Below, in pieces: positions 37,254 to 47,641 of a stretch of DNA of 56,792 nt. This DNA is from an uncultured Verrucomicrobiota bacterium (GTDB taxonomy: Bacteria; Verrucomicrobiota; Verrucomicrobiia; Limisphaerales; UBA9464). The position numbers and the translations under genes are program-made. The stretch covers positions 1-56,792 of the forward strand of contig CAIWVP010000058.1 in the NCBI GenBank assembly GCA_903916195.1, read 5' to 3'. Every line of letters starts with the position of its first letter. Position 1 is the first letter of the stretch. The notes beneath the pieces are model-generated. The model was not told where the DNA came from. It saw only the letters and a list, made by a program, of their open reading frames with translations, and did not search any database.

Positions 37254-40200
37254 ATGTTCCTCTCGAAGATCTCCATCCAGCGGCCGATCCTGGCCACGAT
37301 GCTGAACCTGTCGCTCGTGCTGTTCGGCCTCATCGGCCTGTCGCGCCTGCCCGTCCGTGAGCTTCCCGACATCGACCCGCCGGTCGTCAGCGTCACCACC
37401 ATCTATCCGGGCGCCAACGCACAGGTGGTCGAGACCGAGGTGACCGAACGGCTCGAGGAGGCCATCAACAACATCGAGGGCATCAAGACCCTCACCTCGC
37501 AGAGCCGCGAGGGCGTGAGCGGCATCAGCATCGAGTTCGACCTCTCCCGCGACATCGACGTCGCCGCGCAGGACGTCCGCGACCGCGTCTCTCGCGTGCG
37601 CGGCGCCCTGCCGTTCGATATCCGCGAACCGATCGTGGCCAAGGCGGATTCCGACGCGCAGCCGGTCCTGTGGATCGCCTTGAACAGCGACCGCTACTCG
37701 CCGCTGGAGCTCACGACCCTGGCCGAGCGCCAGATCAAGCCGCGTCTCCAGGGCGTCCCCGGCGTCTCGTCGATCACCATCGGAGGCGAGAAGCGCTTCG
37801 CCATGCGGCTCTGGCTCGATTCGGAGAAGATGGCCGCCCGCAAGGTCACCGTGCTCGACGTCCAGCGCGCGCTCCAGCAGCAGAACATCGAGCTGCCCAG
37901 CGGCCGGGTCGAGAACCTCGAGCGAGAGATGACCATCCTCACCCGCGGCGAGCTCAAGACCAGCGACGAGTTCAACCGCCTGGTCATCCGCGCCGATGGC
38001 ACGACGCTCGTGCGCCTGCAGGACATCGGCCGCGCCGAGGGCGGCGTCGAGGACTACCGCACCATCGCCCGTGCCCTGGGCAAGCCCTGCGTGTTCCTCG
38101 GCATCGTCAAACAGGCCAAGGCCAACACCGTCACCGTCGCCCAGTCCATCAAGGCCGAGATCGCGATGCTGCGCCCGACACTGCCGGTCGGCGCCGAGCT
38201 GAGCGTGTCCTACGACGCCAGCGTCTACGTCGAGCAGGCCATCAGCGAGGTCTGGGGGACGCTCGCCGTGGCCTTCGCGCTGGTGGTGCTGATCATCTTC
38301 GTGTTCCTCCGCAACGTGCGGTCCACGATCATCCCCACGGTCGCCATCCCGGTGTCGCTCATCGGAACCTTCGCCCTTCTCCATCTGTTCGGCTACTCGG
38401 TGAACATCCTCACCATGCTCGCGCTCGTGCTGAGCATCGGCGTGGTGGTGGACGACGCCATCGTCGTGCTCGAAGCGATCTACCGGCACATCGAGGAGGG
38501 CATGCCGCCGATGCAGGCGTCGCTGAAGGCGATGGAGGAGATCAGCTTCGCGGTCATCGCCATCACCATCTCGCTCATCGCGGTGTTCACGCCGCTGGCC
38601 TTCCTGAAGGGCACGACCGGCCGGCTCTTCGTCGAGTTCGCCGTGGCGGTCGCCGGATCGGTGGCCATCTCGGCGCTGGTCGCGCTCACGCTGTCGCCCG
38701 CCCTGGCGGCACGCATCCTGAAGCCCATCCATCACGAGAAGCCGCACGGGCTCTTCGGGTTCTTCGAGCGGTCGCTGGACCGGCTCACCTCGGGCTATCT
38801 CGGCGCGCTCCGCTGGTCGCTGGGCCACCGCGCCGCGCTGGTGCTCGTCATGGTCGCCACCTTCGCCCTCATGGTCGTGGCCTACCGCGCGCTGGAGCAG
38901 GAGTTCCTTCCGCAGGAGGACAAGGGCCGGATGTTCGCCATCGTGCTCACCCCCAACGGGTCCACCAGCGAGTTCACCGACCGCCAGCTCAAGAAGGCGG
39001 AGAAGATCATCGCCTCGACCCCCGAGGTGAAGAGCTACGGAGCCATCGTCGCGCCGGGCTTCAGCGGCCCCGGCCAATCGAGCTTCGGCATCGTGTTCGT
39101 CTCCTTCAAGGACCGCTCCGAACGCCGGCGCGGGACCGAGGAGATCGTCAACGGCCCCGGCGGCATCGCGCAGCGCTTCTTCGCCGAGGTCGAGGGCGGC
39201 ATCGCCATCGCCAACCTGCCCAAGGCGATCGAGGTCAGCTTCAACAGCTCGCCGTTCGAGCTCGTCCTCCAGAACCAGGACCTCGACGCGCTCAACACCA
39301 CGGCCATCGCCACCGCCAACCGCCTCCGCTCCCTCACCAACGCCGCGGGTCTTCCTCTGCTCACCAACGTCCGCGTCAGCTACGAGGCCAACAAGCCGGA
39401 GCTCCGCGTCGACATCGACCGCAACCGCGCCGCGGCGCTCGGCGTCAGCATCGAGGACATCGCACGCACCATGCAGATCCTCTTCGGAGGCCTCGACCTC
39501 AGCCGGATCAAGGTCGAGGGCAAGGAGCACCTGGTCGTCGCCCAGCTCGAACGCGGATCCCGCCTCACCCCGTCCGACCTGGACCGCATCTTCGTCCGCA
39601 ACCTCAAGGGCGACCTCATCCAGCTCAGCAGCCTCGTCACCCGCAGCGAGGGCGCCGCGGCCAACTCGATCAACCACTACGGCCGCATGCGCAGCGCCAG
39701 CATCACCGCGTCGCCCGGGGCCGTCCCCATCGGCACGGTCGTGAAGCAGGTCGAGCCCCTGCTCGCCCAGGAGCTGCCCACCGGGTTCCTCCACGCCTGG
39801 GAAGGCGACGCCAAGAACCTCTCCGACGCCTCGGGCGAGTTCTGGTGGGTGCTCATCCTCGCCGGTGCGATCGTCTACATGACGCTCGCCGCGCAGTTCG
39901 AGAGCCTGGTCCACCCTCTGACCGTCATGCTCGCGCTGCCGTTGGCCGGTGTCGGTGCCTTCGGCGCGCTCTGGATGCTGGACGTGGGCGGCAAATCCGG
40001 CCTCTACCCGCCGATCCCGGCGATGAACATCAACCTCTTCAGCCAGATCGGGCTCGTGCTGCTCATCGGTCTCGTCACCAAGAACTCGATCCTGCTCGTC
40101 GAGTACGCGAACCAGCAGACGGAAAAGGGCATCGATCCGCGCACCGCGATGGAGGCCGCCGGCCGCGTCCGGTTGCGGCCGATCCTCATGACGGCGTTCT

Positions 40201-40427
40201 CGACCATCGCCGGCATCCTGCCGATCGCCATCGGCTTCGGCGCCGGCGCCGAGAGCCGGCGACCGATGGGCGTGGCCGTGGTGGGCGGCATGCTCACCAG
40301 CACGTTCCTCACGCTCTTCGTCATCCCCGTGGTCTACACGCTCTTCAGCGACCTGGCGGCGAAACTCGGCGGGAAGCGCGCCTCGCATCCCCCGGCCCTA
40401 CCGGACGTCGTCGTCGCGGCGAAGTGA
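37254..40427 (+). CDS. RND efflux permease, HAE-1/AcrB-like
   Basis: 1057 residues, full length. FLSKISIQRPILATMLNLSL at the start, TM4 motif LVLSIGVVVDDAIVVLE with the proton-relay aspartate pair, duplicated porter domains and the second-half TM segment GLVTKNSILLVEYAN with the conserved Lys. Twelve transmembrane helices in two sets of six. Exports drugs or other hydrophobic compounds by proton antiport. Operon with the adaptor. Substrate unknown. Confidence 0.95.
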   Translation: MFLSKISIQRPILATMLNLSLVLFGLIGLSRLPVRELPDIDPPVVSVTTIYPGANAQVVETEVTERLEEAINNIEGIKTLTSQSREGVSGISIEFDLSRDIDVAAQDVRDRVSRVRGALPFDIREPIVAKADSDAQPVLWIALNSDRYSPLELTTLAERQIKPRLQGVPGVSSITIGGEKRFAMRLWLDSEKMAARKVTVLDVQRALQQQNIELPSGRVENLEREMTILTRGELKTSDEFNRLVIRADGTTLVRLQDIGRAEGGVEDYRTIARALGKPCVFLGIVKQAKANTVTVAQSIKAEIAMLRPTLPVGAELSVSYDASVYVEQAISEVWGTLAVAFALVVLIIFVFLRNVRSTIIPTVAIPVSLIGTFALLHLFGYSVNILTMLALVLSIGVVVDDAIVVLEAIYRHIEEGMPPMQASLKAMEEISFAVIAITISLIAVFTPLAFLKGTTGRLFVEFAVAVAGSVAISALVALTLSPALAARILKPIHHEKPHGLFGFFERSLDRLTSGYLGALRWSLGHRAALVLVMVATFALMVVAYRALEQEFLPQEDKGRMFAIVLTPNGSTSEFTDRQLKKAEKIIASTPEVKSYGAIVAPGFSGPGQSSFGIVFVSFKDRSERRRGTEEIVNGPGGIAQRFFAEVEGGIAIANLPKAIEVSFNSSPFELVLQNQDLDALNTTAIATANRLRSLTNAAGLPLLTNVRVSYEANKPELRVDIDRNRAAALGVSIEDIARTMQILFGGLDLSRIKVEGKEHLVVAQLERGSRLTPSDLDRIFVRNLKGDLIQLSSLVTRSEGAAANSINHYGRMRSASITASPGAVPIGTVVKQVEPLLAQELPTGFLHAWEGDAKNLSDASGEFWWVLILAGAIVYMTLAAQFESLVHPLTVMLALPLAGVGAFGALWMLDVGGKSGLYPPIPAMNINLFSQIGLVLLIGLVTKNSILLVEYANQQTEKGIDPRTAMEAAGRVRLRPILMTAFSTIAGILPIAIGFGAGAESRRPMGVAVVGGMLTSTFLTLFVIPVVYTLFSDLAAKLGGKRASHPPALPDVVVAAK

Positions 40428-40605
40428 ACCGTCGCCGGGCTCACGGGCTCCACGACACCGGCCATCGGCTCCTCGCGCTCCCGGCGGAGCGGGCCCGGCA
40501 CTTCCCGCACGTCCCTGCCCACCGATCCGGATCGCGACGATGATCACGTAGAAGGTTGCCGTCGCCGCCGCTGATCCAGCATCCTGCGGGCGGATTCCTT
40601 TCTGC

Positions 40606-43146
40606 ATGGCGCGACACCGTACCCGCTTGTCATCGACCGCAGCAGCCATGCTGGCCGCGGTCGCGTCCGTTTGCACGGCGCTCGCGGCGGGGACGGAGGC
40701 CGTCGACTTCTCCCGGGACATCCTGCCGTTGCTCTCGGACACCTGCTTCTCCTGCCACGGACCGGACGAAGGCGCGCGCAAGGCCAGGCTCCGTCTCGAC
40801 ACCCAGGCAGGCGCGTCGGGCCCGGGCAAGAGCGGCGAACTCGCGGTCGTGCCCGGCCAGAGCGCGAAGAGCGAGATCCTCCGCCGCCTGCTCAGCACCG
40901 ATCCGGACGAGGTGATGCCGCCGCCGAAGTCAAACCGCCGGCTCACGACGCAGCAGATCGACACCGTCCGCCGCTGGATCGATTCCGGCGCGACGTGGGG
41001 ACGCCACTGGTCGCACCAGCCTCCTCGCCGGTCCGCCGTGCCGTCGTCCGCCAGCGGCGTGGCGACGGACCCGCTCCGGCGCGAGCGGAACCCGATCGAT
41101 GCCTTCGTCTTCGCCCGGTTGGCCCGCGAAGGCCTCGCGCCATCGCCTCCCGCACCGGCCGAGACCTTGGTGCGGCGCGTCACCTTGGACCTCACGGGAC
41201 TGCCGCCGACACCGGAGGAGGTCGACGCCTTCGTGCGAGAGACCGCTCCGGACGCCTACGACCGCTTGGTGGACCGGTTGTTGGCGTCGCCGCGCTACGG
41301 CGAGCGGATGGCCTGGGATTGGCTCGAGGCGGCGCGCTACGCGGATTCCAACGGCTATCAAGGAGACAGCGAACGGACGATGTGGCCGTGGCGCGACTGG
41401 GTCGTCGATGCCCTGAACCGCAACCTGTCCTTCGACCAGTTCACCACCTGGCAGCTCGCCGGCGACCTGTTGCCCGAGGCGACGTCCGAGCAGCGGTTGG
41501 CGACCGGGTTCGTGCGCAACCACATGATCAACGGCGAAGGCGGCCGTATCGCCGAAGAGAACCGGATCGACTACCTCTTCGACCAGACCGAGACCGTGGC
41601 CACCATGTGGCTGGGGGCGACCTTCAATTGCACGCGCTGCCACGACCACAAGTTCGACCCCTACACCCAGCGCGATTATTATGGTCTGCTCGCGCTCTTC
41701 AACCGCACCGCGGTGGACGGCAGCGGCGGCGATCCGCAGGCGCGTCCGAACCTGGCGGTTCCCACCGCCGTGCAGACGCAGCGCTTGGGCGACCTGGAGG
41801 CGAAGCTGCTCGTGACCATCCGTGCCACCGAGGACGCGGAGGCGGTCCGGTTCCGGCGCGACGCGGGGCATCCGGTGGAGGAATCGGAGGCGGCGAAGAC
41901 GTTGCCGAAGGAGATCCTCGACCCACTCAAGGTCGCGCCGCGCGATCGTGACAACGGCCGCTTGGAGAAGCTCGCGGCCCACGTGAAGGCATCGGACCCC
42001 GCCTATGCGCAGGTGTTGGACGAGCAGCGCCGCACCCGCGAGGAACGCGACGCCGTTTCGCGGAGCATCCCGAAGGTGATGGTGATGGAGGACCTGCCGA
42101 AGCCGCGCGATACTTTCATCCTCGCCCGCGGCAGCTATCTGAAGCCCGGCGCTCCGGTGGCCGCAGCGGTGCCGGCCGGGTTGGCCCCCTTTCCCGCGGA
42201 CGCGCCGACGAACCGCCTCGGGCTCGCGCGGTGGTTGTCCGCGCCGGGACATCCGCTCACCGCGCGCGTCACCGTGAACCGCTCGTGGCAGATGTTCTTC
42301 GGCATCGGGCTGGTGAAGACGACCGAGGACTTCGGCGTGCAGGGAGAGAAGCCTTCGAACCCGGAGCTGCTCGACTGGCTGGCGACCGAGCTCGAATCGA
42401 GCGGCTGGGACATGAAGCACCTGCACCGGCTCATCCTCACCAGCGCGGTGTACCGGCAATCATCGAAGGTGGCTCCCGCCCTCGCGGAGCGCGATCCGGA
42501 GAACCGCCTGCTGGCGCGGGGCCCGAGGTTCCGCATGCCGTCCTGGATGATCCGCGACGCCGCTCTGGCGGCGTCGGGCCTCGCCACCGGGACGCTCGGC
42601 GGCGCGCCGGTGAAGCCCTACCAACCACCGGGGATCTGGGAGGAGGCGACCTTCGGCGCGAAGCGCTACGTGCCCGACACGGGCGAAGCGCTCTACCGTC
42701 GCAGCGTGTACGTCTTCTGGCGGCGGATCATCGGCCCGACGTTGTTCTTCGATGTCGCCAACCGCCAGACCTGCACGGTGAAGACCCCGCGGACCAACGT
42801 GCCCTTGCACGCGCTGCTGACCCTGAACGACACCACCTACGTCGAAGCCGCGCGGGCCTTGGCGGAACGGGTGCTGCGCGACGGTCCGTCCACGCCCGAG
42901 GCGCGGATCGCCCGGGCGTACCGGTGGGTGCTCGGCCGTGCACCGACCGCGAAGGAGCAGCACGTGCTGGGCGAAGGGTTGCGTCGCCATGAGCGGACTT
43001 TCGCCGCGGATCCCGCGGCCGCGGCCAAGCTGGTCGCGCTCGGCGATTCGGCGCGCGATCCGCGCATCCCGGCGACCGAGCACGCCGCATGGACGGTCCT
43101 GTGCAGCACCATCCTCAACCTCGACGAAGCGCTGACGAAGGAATGA
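40606..43146 (+). CDS. PSCyt1/DUF1549/DUF1553 cytochrome-like protein
   Basis: 846 residues. Signal peptide (STAAAMLAAVASVCTALAAG), cytochrome motif CFSCHG near residue 47 with DPDEVMPPPKSNRRLT as the axial Met region. DUF1549 begins NPIDAFVFARLAREGL (about 163) and contains [13 protein letters not shown] and [20 protein letters not shown] (about 340). DUF1553 follows, with NRLGLARWLSAPGHPLTARV...NRSWQMFFG and VYRQSSKV. Exported, heme-binding, unknown function. Overlaps the DUF1501 gene by ATGA, so the two are made together. Confidence 0.92.
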   Translation: MARHRTRLSSTAAAMLAAVASVCTALAAGTEAVDFSRDILPLLSDTCFSCHGPDEGARKARLRLDTQAGASGPGKSGELAVVPGQSAKSEILRRLLSTDPDEVMPPPKSNRRLTTQQIDTVRRWIDSGATWGRHWSHQPPRRSAVPSSASGVATDPLRRERNPIDAFVFARLAREGLAPSPPAPAETLVRRVTLDLTGLPPTPEEVDAFVRETAPDAYDRLVDRLLASPRYGERMAWDWLEAARYADSNGYQGDSERTMWPWRDWVVDALNRNLSFDQFTTWQLAGDLLPEATSEQRLATGFVRNHMINGEGGRIAEENRIDYLFDQTETVATMWLGATFNCTRCHDHKFDPYTQRDYYGLLALFNRTAVDGSGGDPQARPNLAVPTAVQTQRLGDLEAKLLVTIRATEDAEAVRFRRDAGHPVEESEAAKTLPKEILDPLKVAPRDRDNGRLEKLAAHVKASDPAYAQVLDEQRRTREERDAVSRSIPKVMVMEDLPKPRDTFILARGSYLKPGAPVAAAVPAGLAPFPADAPTNRLGLARWLSAPGHPLTARVTVNRSWQMFFGIGLVKTTEDFGVQGEKPSNPELLDWLATELESSGWDMKHLHRLILTSAVYRQSSKVAPALAERDPENRLLARGPRFRMPSWMIRDAALAASGLATGTLGGAPVKPYQPPGIWEEATFGAKRYVPDTGEALYRRSVYVFWRRIIGPTLFFDVANRQTCTVKTPRTNVPLHALLTLNDTTYVEAARALAERVLRDGPSTPEARIARAYRWVLGRAPTAKEQHVLGEGLRRHERTFAADPAAAAKLVALGDSARDPRIPATEHAAWTVLCSTILNLDEALTKE

Positions 43147-44639
43147 ACCGAACGATGGACCCTCTTCTCCAGCACCGGCTCCAGCTCACGCGCCGCGAGT
43201 TCCTCGGGCGCGGCGCCACCGGTCTCGGCACCGCGGCGTTGGCGATGCTGCTCGGCCGCTCGCCGCTCGCCGCCGCGAGCGCGCCCACGCCCGCCACCGG
43301 CCGGTCGCCGGGTCTGCCCGGCCTGCCCGGCCTGCCGCACTTCACGCCGAAAGCGAAGCGCGTGGTGTATCTCTTCCAGAACGGCGCGCCCACGCACGTC
43401 GATCTTTTCGACTACAAGCCGCGCCTGCTGAAGGAGCATGGCAAGCGCGTCCCGGACGAGTACATCGCCGGCAAGCGCTTCAGCACGATGACGGGCAAGG
43501 CCGACGGCAAGCTGCTGCTCGCCCCGGTCGAGCCCTTCCAGCAACGCGGCCAGAGCGGCGCATGGGTGAGCGACCTGCTGCCGCACACGGCGCGGATCGC
43601 CGACGACCTGTGCTTCGTGAAGAGCCTGCACACGGAGTCGGTGAACCACGCGCCGGGCATCTCGCTGGTGCTGAGCGGCGCGGAGATCCCCGGGCGCCCG
43701 ACGCTCGGTGCCTGGCTGACCTACGGGCTCGGCAGCGACACCGCGGAACTGCCCGCGTTCGTCGTGATGACCTCGGTGAGCAAGGGCACCACCTGCGGCC
43801 AGACCTTCTACGATTTCTATTGGGGCTCGGGCTTCCTGCCGTCGCGGTACCAGGGCGTGAAGTTCCGCGGCAGCGGCGAGCCCGTGCTGTACCTCGGTGA
43901 TCCGGACGGAGTCGACCGCGCGACGCGGCGGGCGATGCTCGACGACCTCGCCGAGCTCAATGACCAAAAGCTCCGCGAGCACGGCGATCCCGAGATCGCC
44001 ACGCGGATCGCGCAGTACGAGATGGCCTTCCGCATGCAGACGAGCGTGCCGGAGCTGAGCGACCTCTCGAAGGAGCCGAAGAGCGTGCTCGACCTCTACG
44101 GGCCCGGAGTGAAGGAACAGGGCACGTTCGCCTACAACTGCCTCATGACGCGGCGGCTCATCGAGCGCGGCGTCCGCTGCGTGCAGGTGATGCACGCCGG
44201 CTGGGACCAGCACAACAGCATCACCACCGAGCTCTACAACCAGTGCCGCGACACCGACCAGGCCTCGGCCGGGCTGGTCGCCGACCTGAAGCAACGCGGC
44301 CTGCTCGACGACACGTTGGTCGTCTGGGGCGGCGAGTTCGGGCGGACACCGTTCATCCAGGGCGCCCTCGACGACCGCAAGCGCTGGGGCCGCGACCATC
44401 ATCCGTACGCCTTCACGAGCTGGCTCGCCGGCGGCGGCGTGAAGGCCGGCCTGAGCTACGGCGAGACCGACGACCTCGCGATGAACGTCATCCGCGACCC
44501 GGTCCATGTGCACGACCTCCAAGCCACCCTCTTGCACCAGCTCGGCATCGACCACGAACGGTTGACCTACCGGTTCCAGGGTCGCGATTTCCGGCTCACC
44601 GATGTGCATGGCACCGTGGTGAAGGGCATCCTCGCATGA
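43143..44639 (+). CDS. DUF1501 protein, Tat-exported
   Basis: 498 residues. Twin-arginine signal LTRREFLGRGATGLGTAALAML, then a collagen-like GLPGLPGLP linker. Conserved motifs are FQNGAPTHVDLFDYKP (His and Asp retained), WGGEFGRTPF and GRDHHPYAFTSWLAGGG, consistent with a metal site of the alkaline-phosphatase-like fold. Predicted extracytoplasmic; possible hydrolase, substrate unknown. Coupled to genes on both sides by ATGA overlaps. Confidence 0.92.
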   Translation: MNRTMDPLLQHRLQLTRREFLGRGATGLGTAALAMLLGRSPLAAASAPTPATGRSPGLPGLPGLPHFTPKAKRVVYLFQNGAPTHVDLFDYKPRLLKEHGKRVPDEYIAGKRFSTMTGKADGKLLLAPVEPFQQRGQSGAWVSDLLPHTARIADDLCFVKSLHTESVNHAPGISLVLSGAEIPGRPTLGAWLTYGLGSDTAELPAFVVMTSVSKGTTCGQTFYDFYWGSGFLPSRYQGVKFRGSGEPVLYLGDPDGVDRATRRAMLDDLAELNDQKLREHGDPEIATRIAQYEMAFRMQTSVPELSDLSKEPKSVLDLYGPGVKEQGTFAYNCLMTRRLIERGVRCVQVMHAGWDQHNSITTELYNQCRDTDQASAGLVADLKQRGLLDDTLVVWGGEFGRTPFIQGALDDRKRWGRDHHPYAFTSWLAGGGVKAGLSYGETDDLAMNVIRDPVHVHDLQATLLHQLGIDHERLTYRFQGRDFRLTDVHGTVVKGILA

Positions 44640-47600
44640 ACGGCGCCGCGGCATCGCAGGGCGGGCGCCGCGCGCGGATCCGGACGCGGATCACCGGCTT
44701 CGCCGCGGTCGCGATGACCATGGCCGGGATCTTGGCGGGGCCAAGCACCGTGGAAGCCGCGCCGGCCGCGGACCGCGCGAAGGACTGGTGGTCGTTCCAG
44801 CCCATCCGCCAAGTCGTGCCGCCGGCGGCACGGTCGGCCGGCGAGATGCGCTCACCGATCGACGCCTTCATCCTCGCCAAGCTGGAGGAACAAGGGATCG
44901 CGCCCGGTCCGGCGGCCGACCGGGACACGTTGCTCCGCCGCGCGACGCTCGACCTCACCGGACTTCCGCCGACCCCGGCCGAGACCGCAGCGTTCCTCGC
45001 GGACGCCGCGCCCGACGCCTTCGCGAAGGTCGTCGAGCGCCTGCTCGCCAGCCCGCGCCACGGCGAACGCTGGGCTCAGCAGTGGCTCGACGTCGTGCGC
45101 TACGCCGACACCGACGGCTTCGAGGTCAACACCGAGCGGCCCAACGCATGGCCCTACCGCGACTACGTCGTCCGCGCCTTCAACAGCGACAAACCGTACG
45201 ACCGGTTCGTCCACGAGCAGCTCGCCGGCGATGTCTCGGGCGAAGACGCGGCGACAGGCTTCCTCGTGGCCTCGGCGGTGTTGCTGCCCGGCCAGATCGG
45301 CGCGGACGACGTCTCGAAGCGCCTCGCGCGGCAGGACGCGCTGAGCGAGATCGTCGGCTGCACCGGCCAGACTTTCCTCGCCCTGAGCGTCGGATGCGCG
45401 CGCTGCCACGACCATAAGTTCGACCCCATCCCGCAGCGCGACTACTACGCGATGCAGGCCTTCTTCGCCGGCGTGGCCTACGGCGACCGTCCGGTCCGCA
45501 CCACCGGGACCGAAGCGCGGCTGCGCGAAGCCGCGGCGCTCCGGCCGGGGCTCGCCCGCATCGACGACGCGCTGGCCCGCTTCGAGCCGGTCGCACAGGT
45601 CCTGACCGGACGCCGCGCCGCGCCGGATGCGCGCACGAACGTCGTGACGTTCCCGCCGCTCGAGGCCCGGTTCGTCCGCTTCACCATCCACGACACCGGC
45701 CTGCATCCCACGCTGGGGCTGATCGAGCCGTGCATCGATGAGCTGGAGGTCTTCACCGACGAAGCGGTCCCGCGGAACATCGCGCTGGCCGGTCTCGGCA
45801 CGAAGTGCACCGCCTCCGGCAGCCGCGCCTCGGGCAGCCACCGGCTGGAGCACCTCAACGACGGACGGTACGGCAACGCGAAGAGCTGGATGTCCGACGA
45901 GCCGGGGCGCGGCTGGGTGCTGTTCGAGCTGCCGGCGCAAACGCGCATCGGCAAGGTCGTGTGGAGCCGCGACCGCGAAGGCGCCTTCAGCGACCGCACT
46001 CCGACCGCCTACACCCTCGAAGCCGGCCCGACGTCCGGGACGATGACGCGCCTCGCCCATGTCCCGCCGCCTCGCGCCGCGGTCAACCTGGGACGGAACA
46101 CCGACCGTTTCGCTCCTGTTTCGGCGCGCCGCCTGCGCTTCACCATCGAGGAATGCACCTCGCTCGAACCCTGCCTCGACGAGCTGGAGGTCTTCACCGC
46201 CGGACCGTCTCCGCAGAACGTCGCGCTCGCTTCAGCGGGCACGACCGCCAGCGCATCGGGCACCTTGCCGGGCTCTGACCGCCACACGCTGGCGCACCTG
46301 AACGACGGCCGCTTCGGCAACGAGCACAGCTGGATCGCCGCGACCCAAGGCAAGGGCAGCGTCGAGCTGACCTTCGCGGGACCCGAGCTGATCGACCGCG
46401 TGGTCTGGGGCCGCGACCGCGAAGGAAAGTTCACCGACCGGTTGCCCACGCGATATCGCATCGAGGTCGCGGACGCCGCCGCCGGTTGGCGCAAGGTCGC
46501 GGGCGACGAGGACCGCCGGCCGTTCTCGCCGACCGCGAAGTTCCCTGCCCCGGTCTCCGTCGCCGGTCTCGCCCCGGACGAGGCGAAGATAGCGGCGGGC
46601 CTGCTCGACGAACGCAAGCGCCTCGACGCGCGCATCACCGAGCTCTCCAAGGTGCCGATGGTCTACGCCGGCGTCTTCTCCGAGCCTGAGACCACGCGCG
46701 TGCTGCACCGTGGCGATCCGGAACAACCCAAGGACCTGGTCGCGCCGACGGTGCTCTCCGCGCTCGGCACGCTCTCGATGCCGGCCGACTCGGCCGATCC
46801 GCGACGCCGGCTCGCGTTGGGCGATTGGATCACCGGCCCGGCCGCTCCGCTCACGGCCCGCGTGATGGCGAACCGCATCTGGCAAGGCCACTTCGGCGTC
46901 GGCTTGGTGGAGACGGCCAGCGACTTCGGCACGATGGGCGCGCGGCCGACGCATCCCGGACTGCTCGAATGGCTCGCCGGCGAATTCGTCCGGTCCGGTT
47001 GGTCGGTGAAGCACCTGCACCGGCTCATCCTCGGCTCGGCGACCTACGCGCGGTCCGGCCGGATCGATCGCGTCGCGCTGGCGAAGGACGCGGATTCGCG
47101 CCTGCTCTGGCGCTTCCCGTCGCGCCGGCTGGAAGCCGAGACCCTCCGCGACTCGATGCTGGCGGTGAGCGGACGGCTCGACCTCAAGGCCGGTGGACGC
47201 GGCTTCGATCTGTTCCGGTCGCGCGGCGGTTTGGACGGCTTCCCGCCGATCGAGTCGTTCGGACCCGAAGGACTCCGCCGCATGATCTACGCCCACAAGG
47301 TCCGCATGGAGCGCGAGTCGGTCTTCGGTGCCTTCGACTGTCCCGATGCGGGCCAGACCACCGCGCGCCGCCGGCAATCCACCACGCCCATCCAGGCGCT
47401 GAACCTCTTCAACAGCCGCTTCACGCTCGATGAGGCGAAGGCGTTTGCCGCGCGGATCGAGACCGAGGCCGGGCCGGGCGCGGATCCGGCCGCGAAGGCC
47501 CGCCTCGCCTACCAGCTCGCGTTCGGACGGGTCCCCGGGCCGGACGAACTGGCTTCCGCGGTCCCGCTCGTCGCCGGGCACGGTCTGGCGACGCTGTGCC

Positions 47601-47641
47601 GCGTCCTGTTCAACTCCAGCGAGTTCCTGTTCCTTCCATGA
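44636..47641 (+). CDS. DUF1549/DUF1553 protein with two discoidin-like domains and no N-terminal cytochrome
   Basis: 1001 residues. After a signal-like N-terminus it enters DUF1549 directly ([16 protein letters not shown], about residue 75; [18 protein letters not shown] about 258), so the PSCyt1 heme domain is missing. Residues about 344-480 and 495-627 are two homologous copies of a coagulation factor 5/8 C-like unit: each has RFTI...CIDELEVFT or [15 protein letters not shown](Y/F)GN, and VVW(S/G)RDREG. DUF1553 follows ([26 protein letters not shown]). Such domains normally bind glycans. Stop overlaps the next DUF1501 gene. Confidence 0.9.
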   Translation: MNGAAASQGGRRARIRTRITGFAAVAMTMAGILAGPSTVEAAPAADRAKDWWSFQPIRQVVPPAARSAGEMRSPIDAFILAKLEEQGIAPGPAADRDTLLRRATLDLTGLPPTPAETAAFLADAAPDAFAKVVERLLASPRHGERWAQQWLDVVRYADTDGFEVNTERPNAWPYRDYVVRAFNSDKPYDRFVHEQLAGDVSGEDAATGFLVASAVLLPGQIGADDVSKRLARQDALSEIVGCTGQTFLALSVGCARCHDHKFDPIPQRDYYAMQAFFAGVAYGDRPVRTTGTEARLREAAALRPGLARIDDALARFEPVAQVLTGRRAAPDARTNVVTFPPLEARFVRFTIHDTGLHPTLGLIEPCIDELEVFTDEAVPRNIALAGLGTKCTASGSRASGSHRLEHLNDGRYGNAKSWMSDEPGRGWVLFELPAQTRIGKVVWSRDREGAFSDRTPTAYTLEAGPTSGTMTRLAHVPPPRAAVNLGRNTDRFAPVSARRLRFTIEECTSLEPCLDELEVFTAGPSPQNVALASAGTTASASGTLPGSDRHTLAHLNDGRFGNEHSWIAATQGKGSVELTFAGPELIDRVVWGRDREGKFTDRLPTRYRIEVADAAAGWRKVAGDEDRRPFSPTAKFPAPVSVAGLAPDEAKIAAGLLDERKRLDARITELSKVPMVYAGVFSEPETTRVLHRGDPEQPKDLVAPTVLSALGTLSMPADSADPRRRLALGDWITGPAAPLTARVMANRIWQGHFGVGLVETASDFGTMGARPTHPGLLEWLAGEFVRSGWSVKHLHRLILGSATYARSGRIDRVALAKDADSRLLWRFPSRRLEAETLRDSMLAVSGRLDLKAGGRGFDLFRSRGGLDGFPPIESFGPEGLRRMIYAHKVRMERESVFGAFDCPDAGQTTARRRQSTTPIQALNLFNSRFTLDEAKAFAARIETEAGPGADPAAKARLAYQLAFGRVPGPDELASAVPLVAGHGLATLCRVLFNSSEFLFLP

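Noticed and set aside
37203-40388. 1061-codon open frame on the minus strand opposite the RND permease
   Set aside because: Product is an Asp/His/Arg/Gly-rich composition artefact of high GC; the plus strand encodes a complete, motif-bearing permease.
43300-43340. GLPGLPGLP segment as a collagen-like domain
   Set aside because: Only three triplets long; more likely a flexible linker after the Tat signal.
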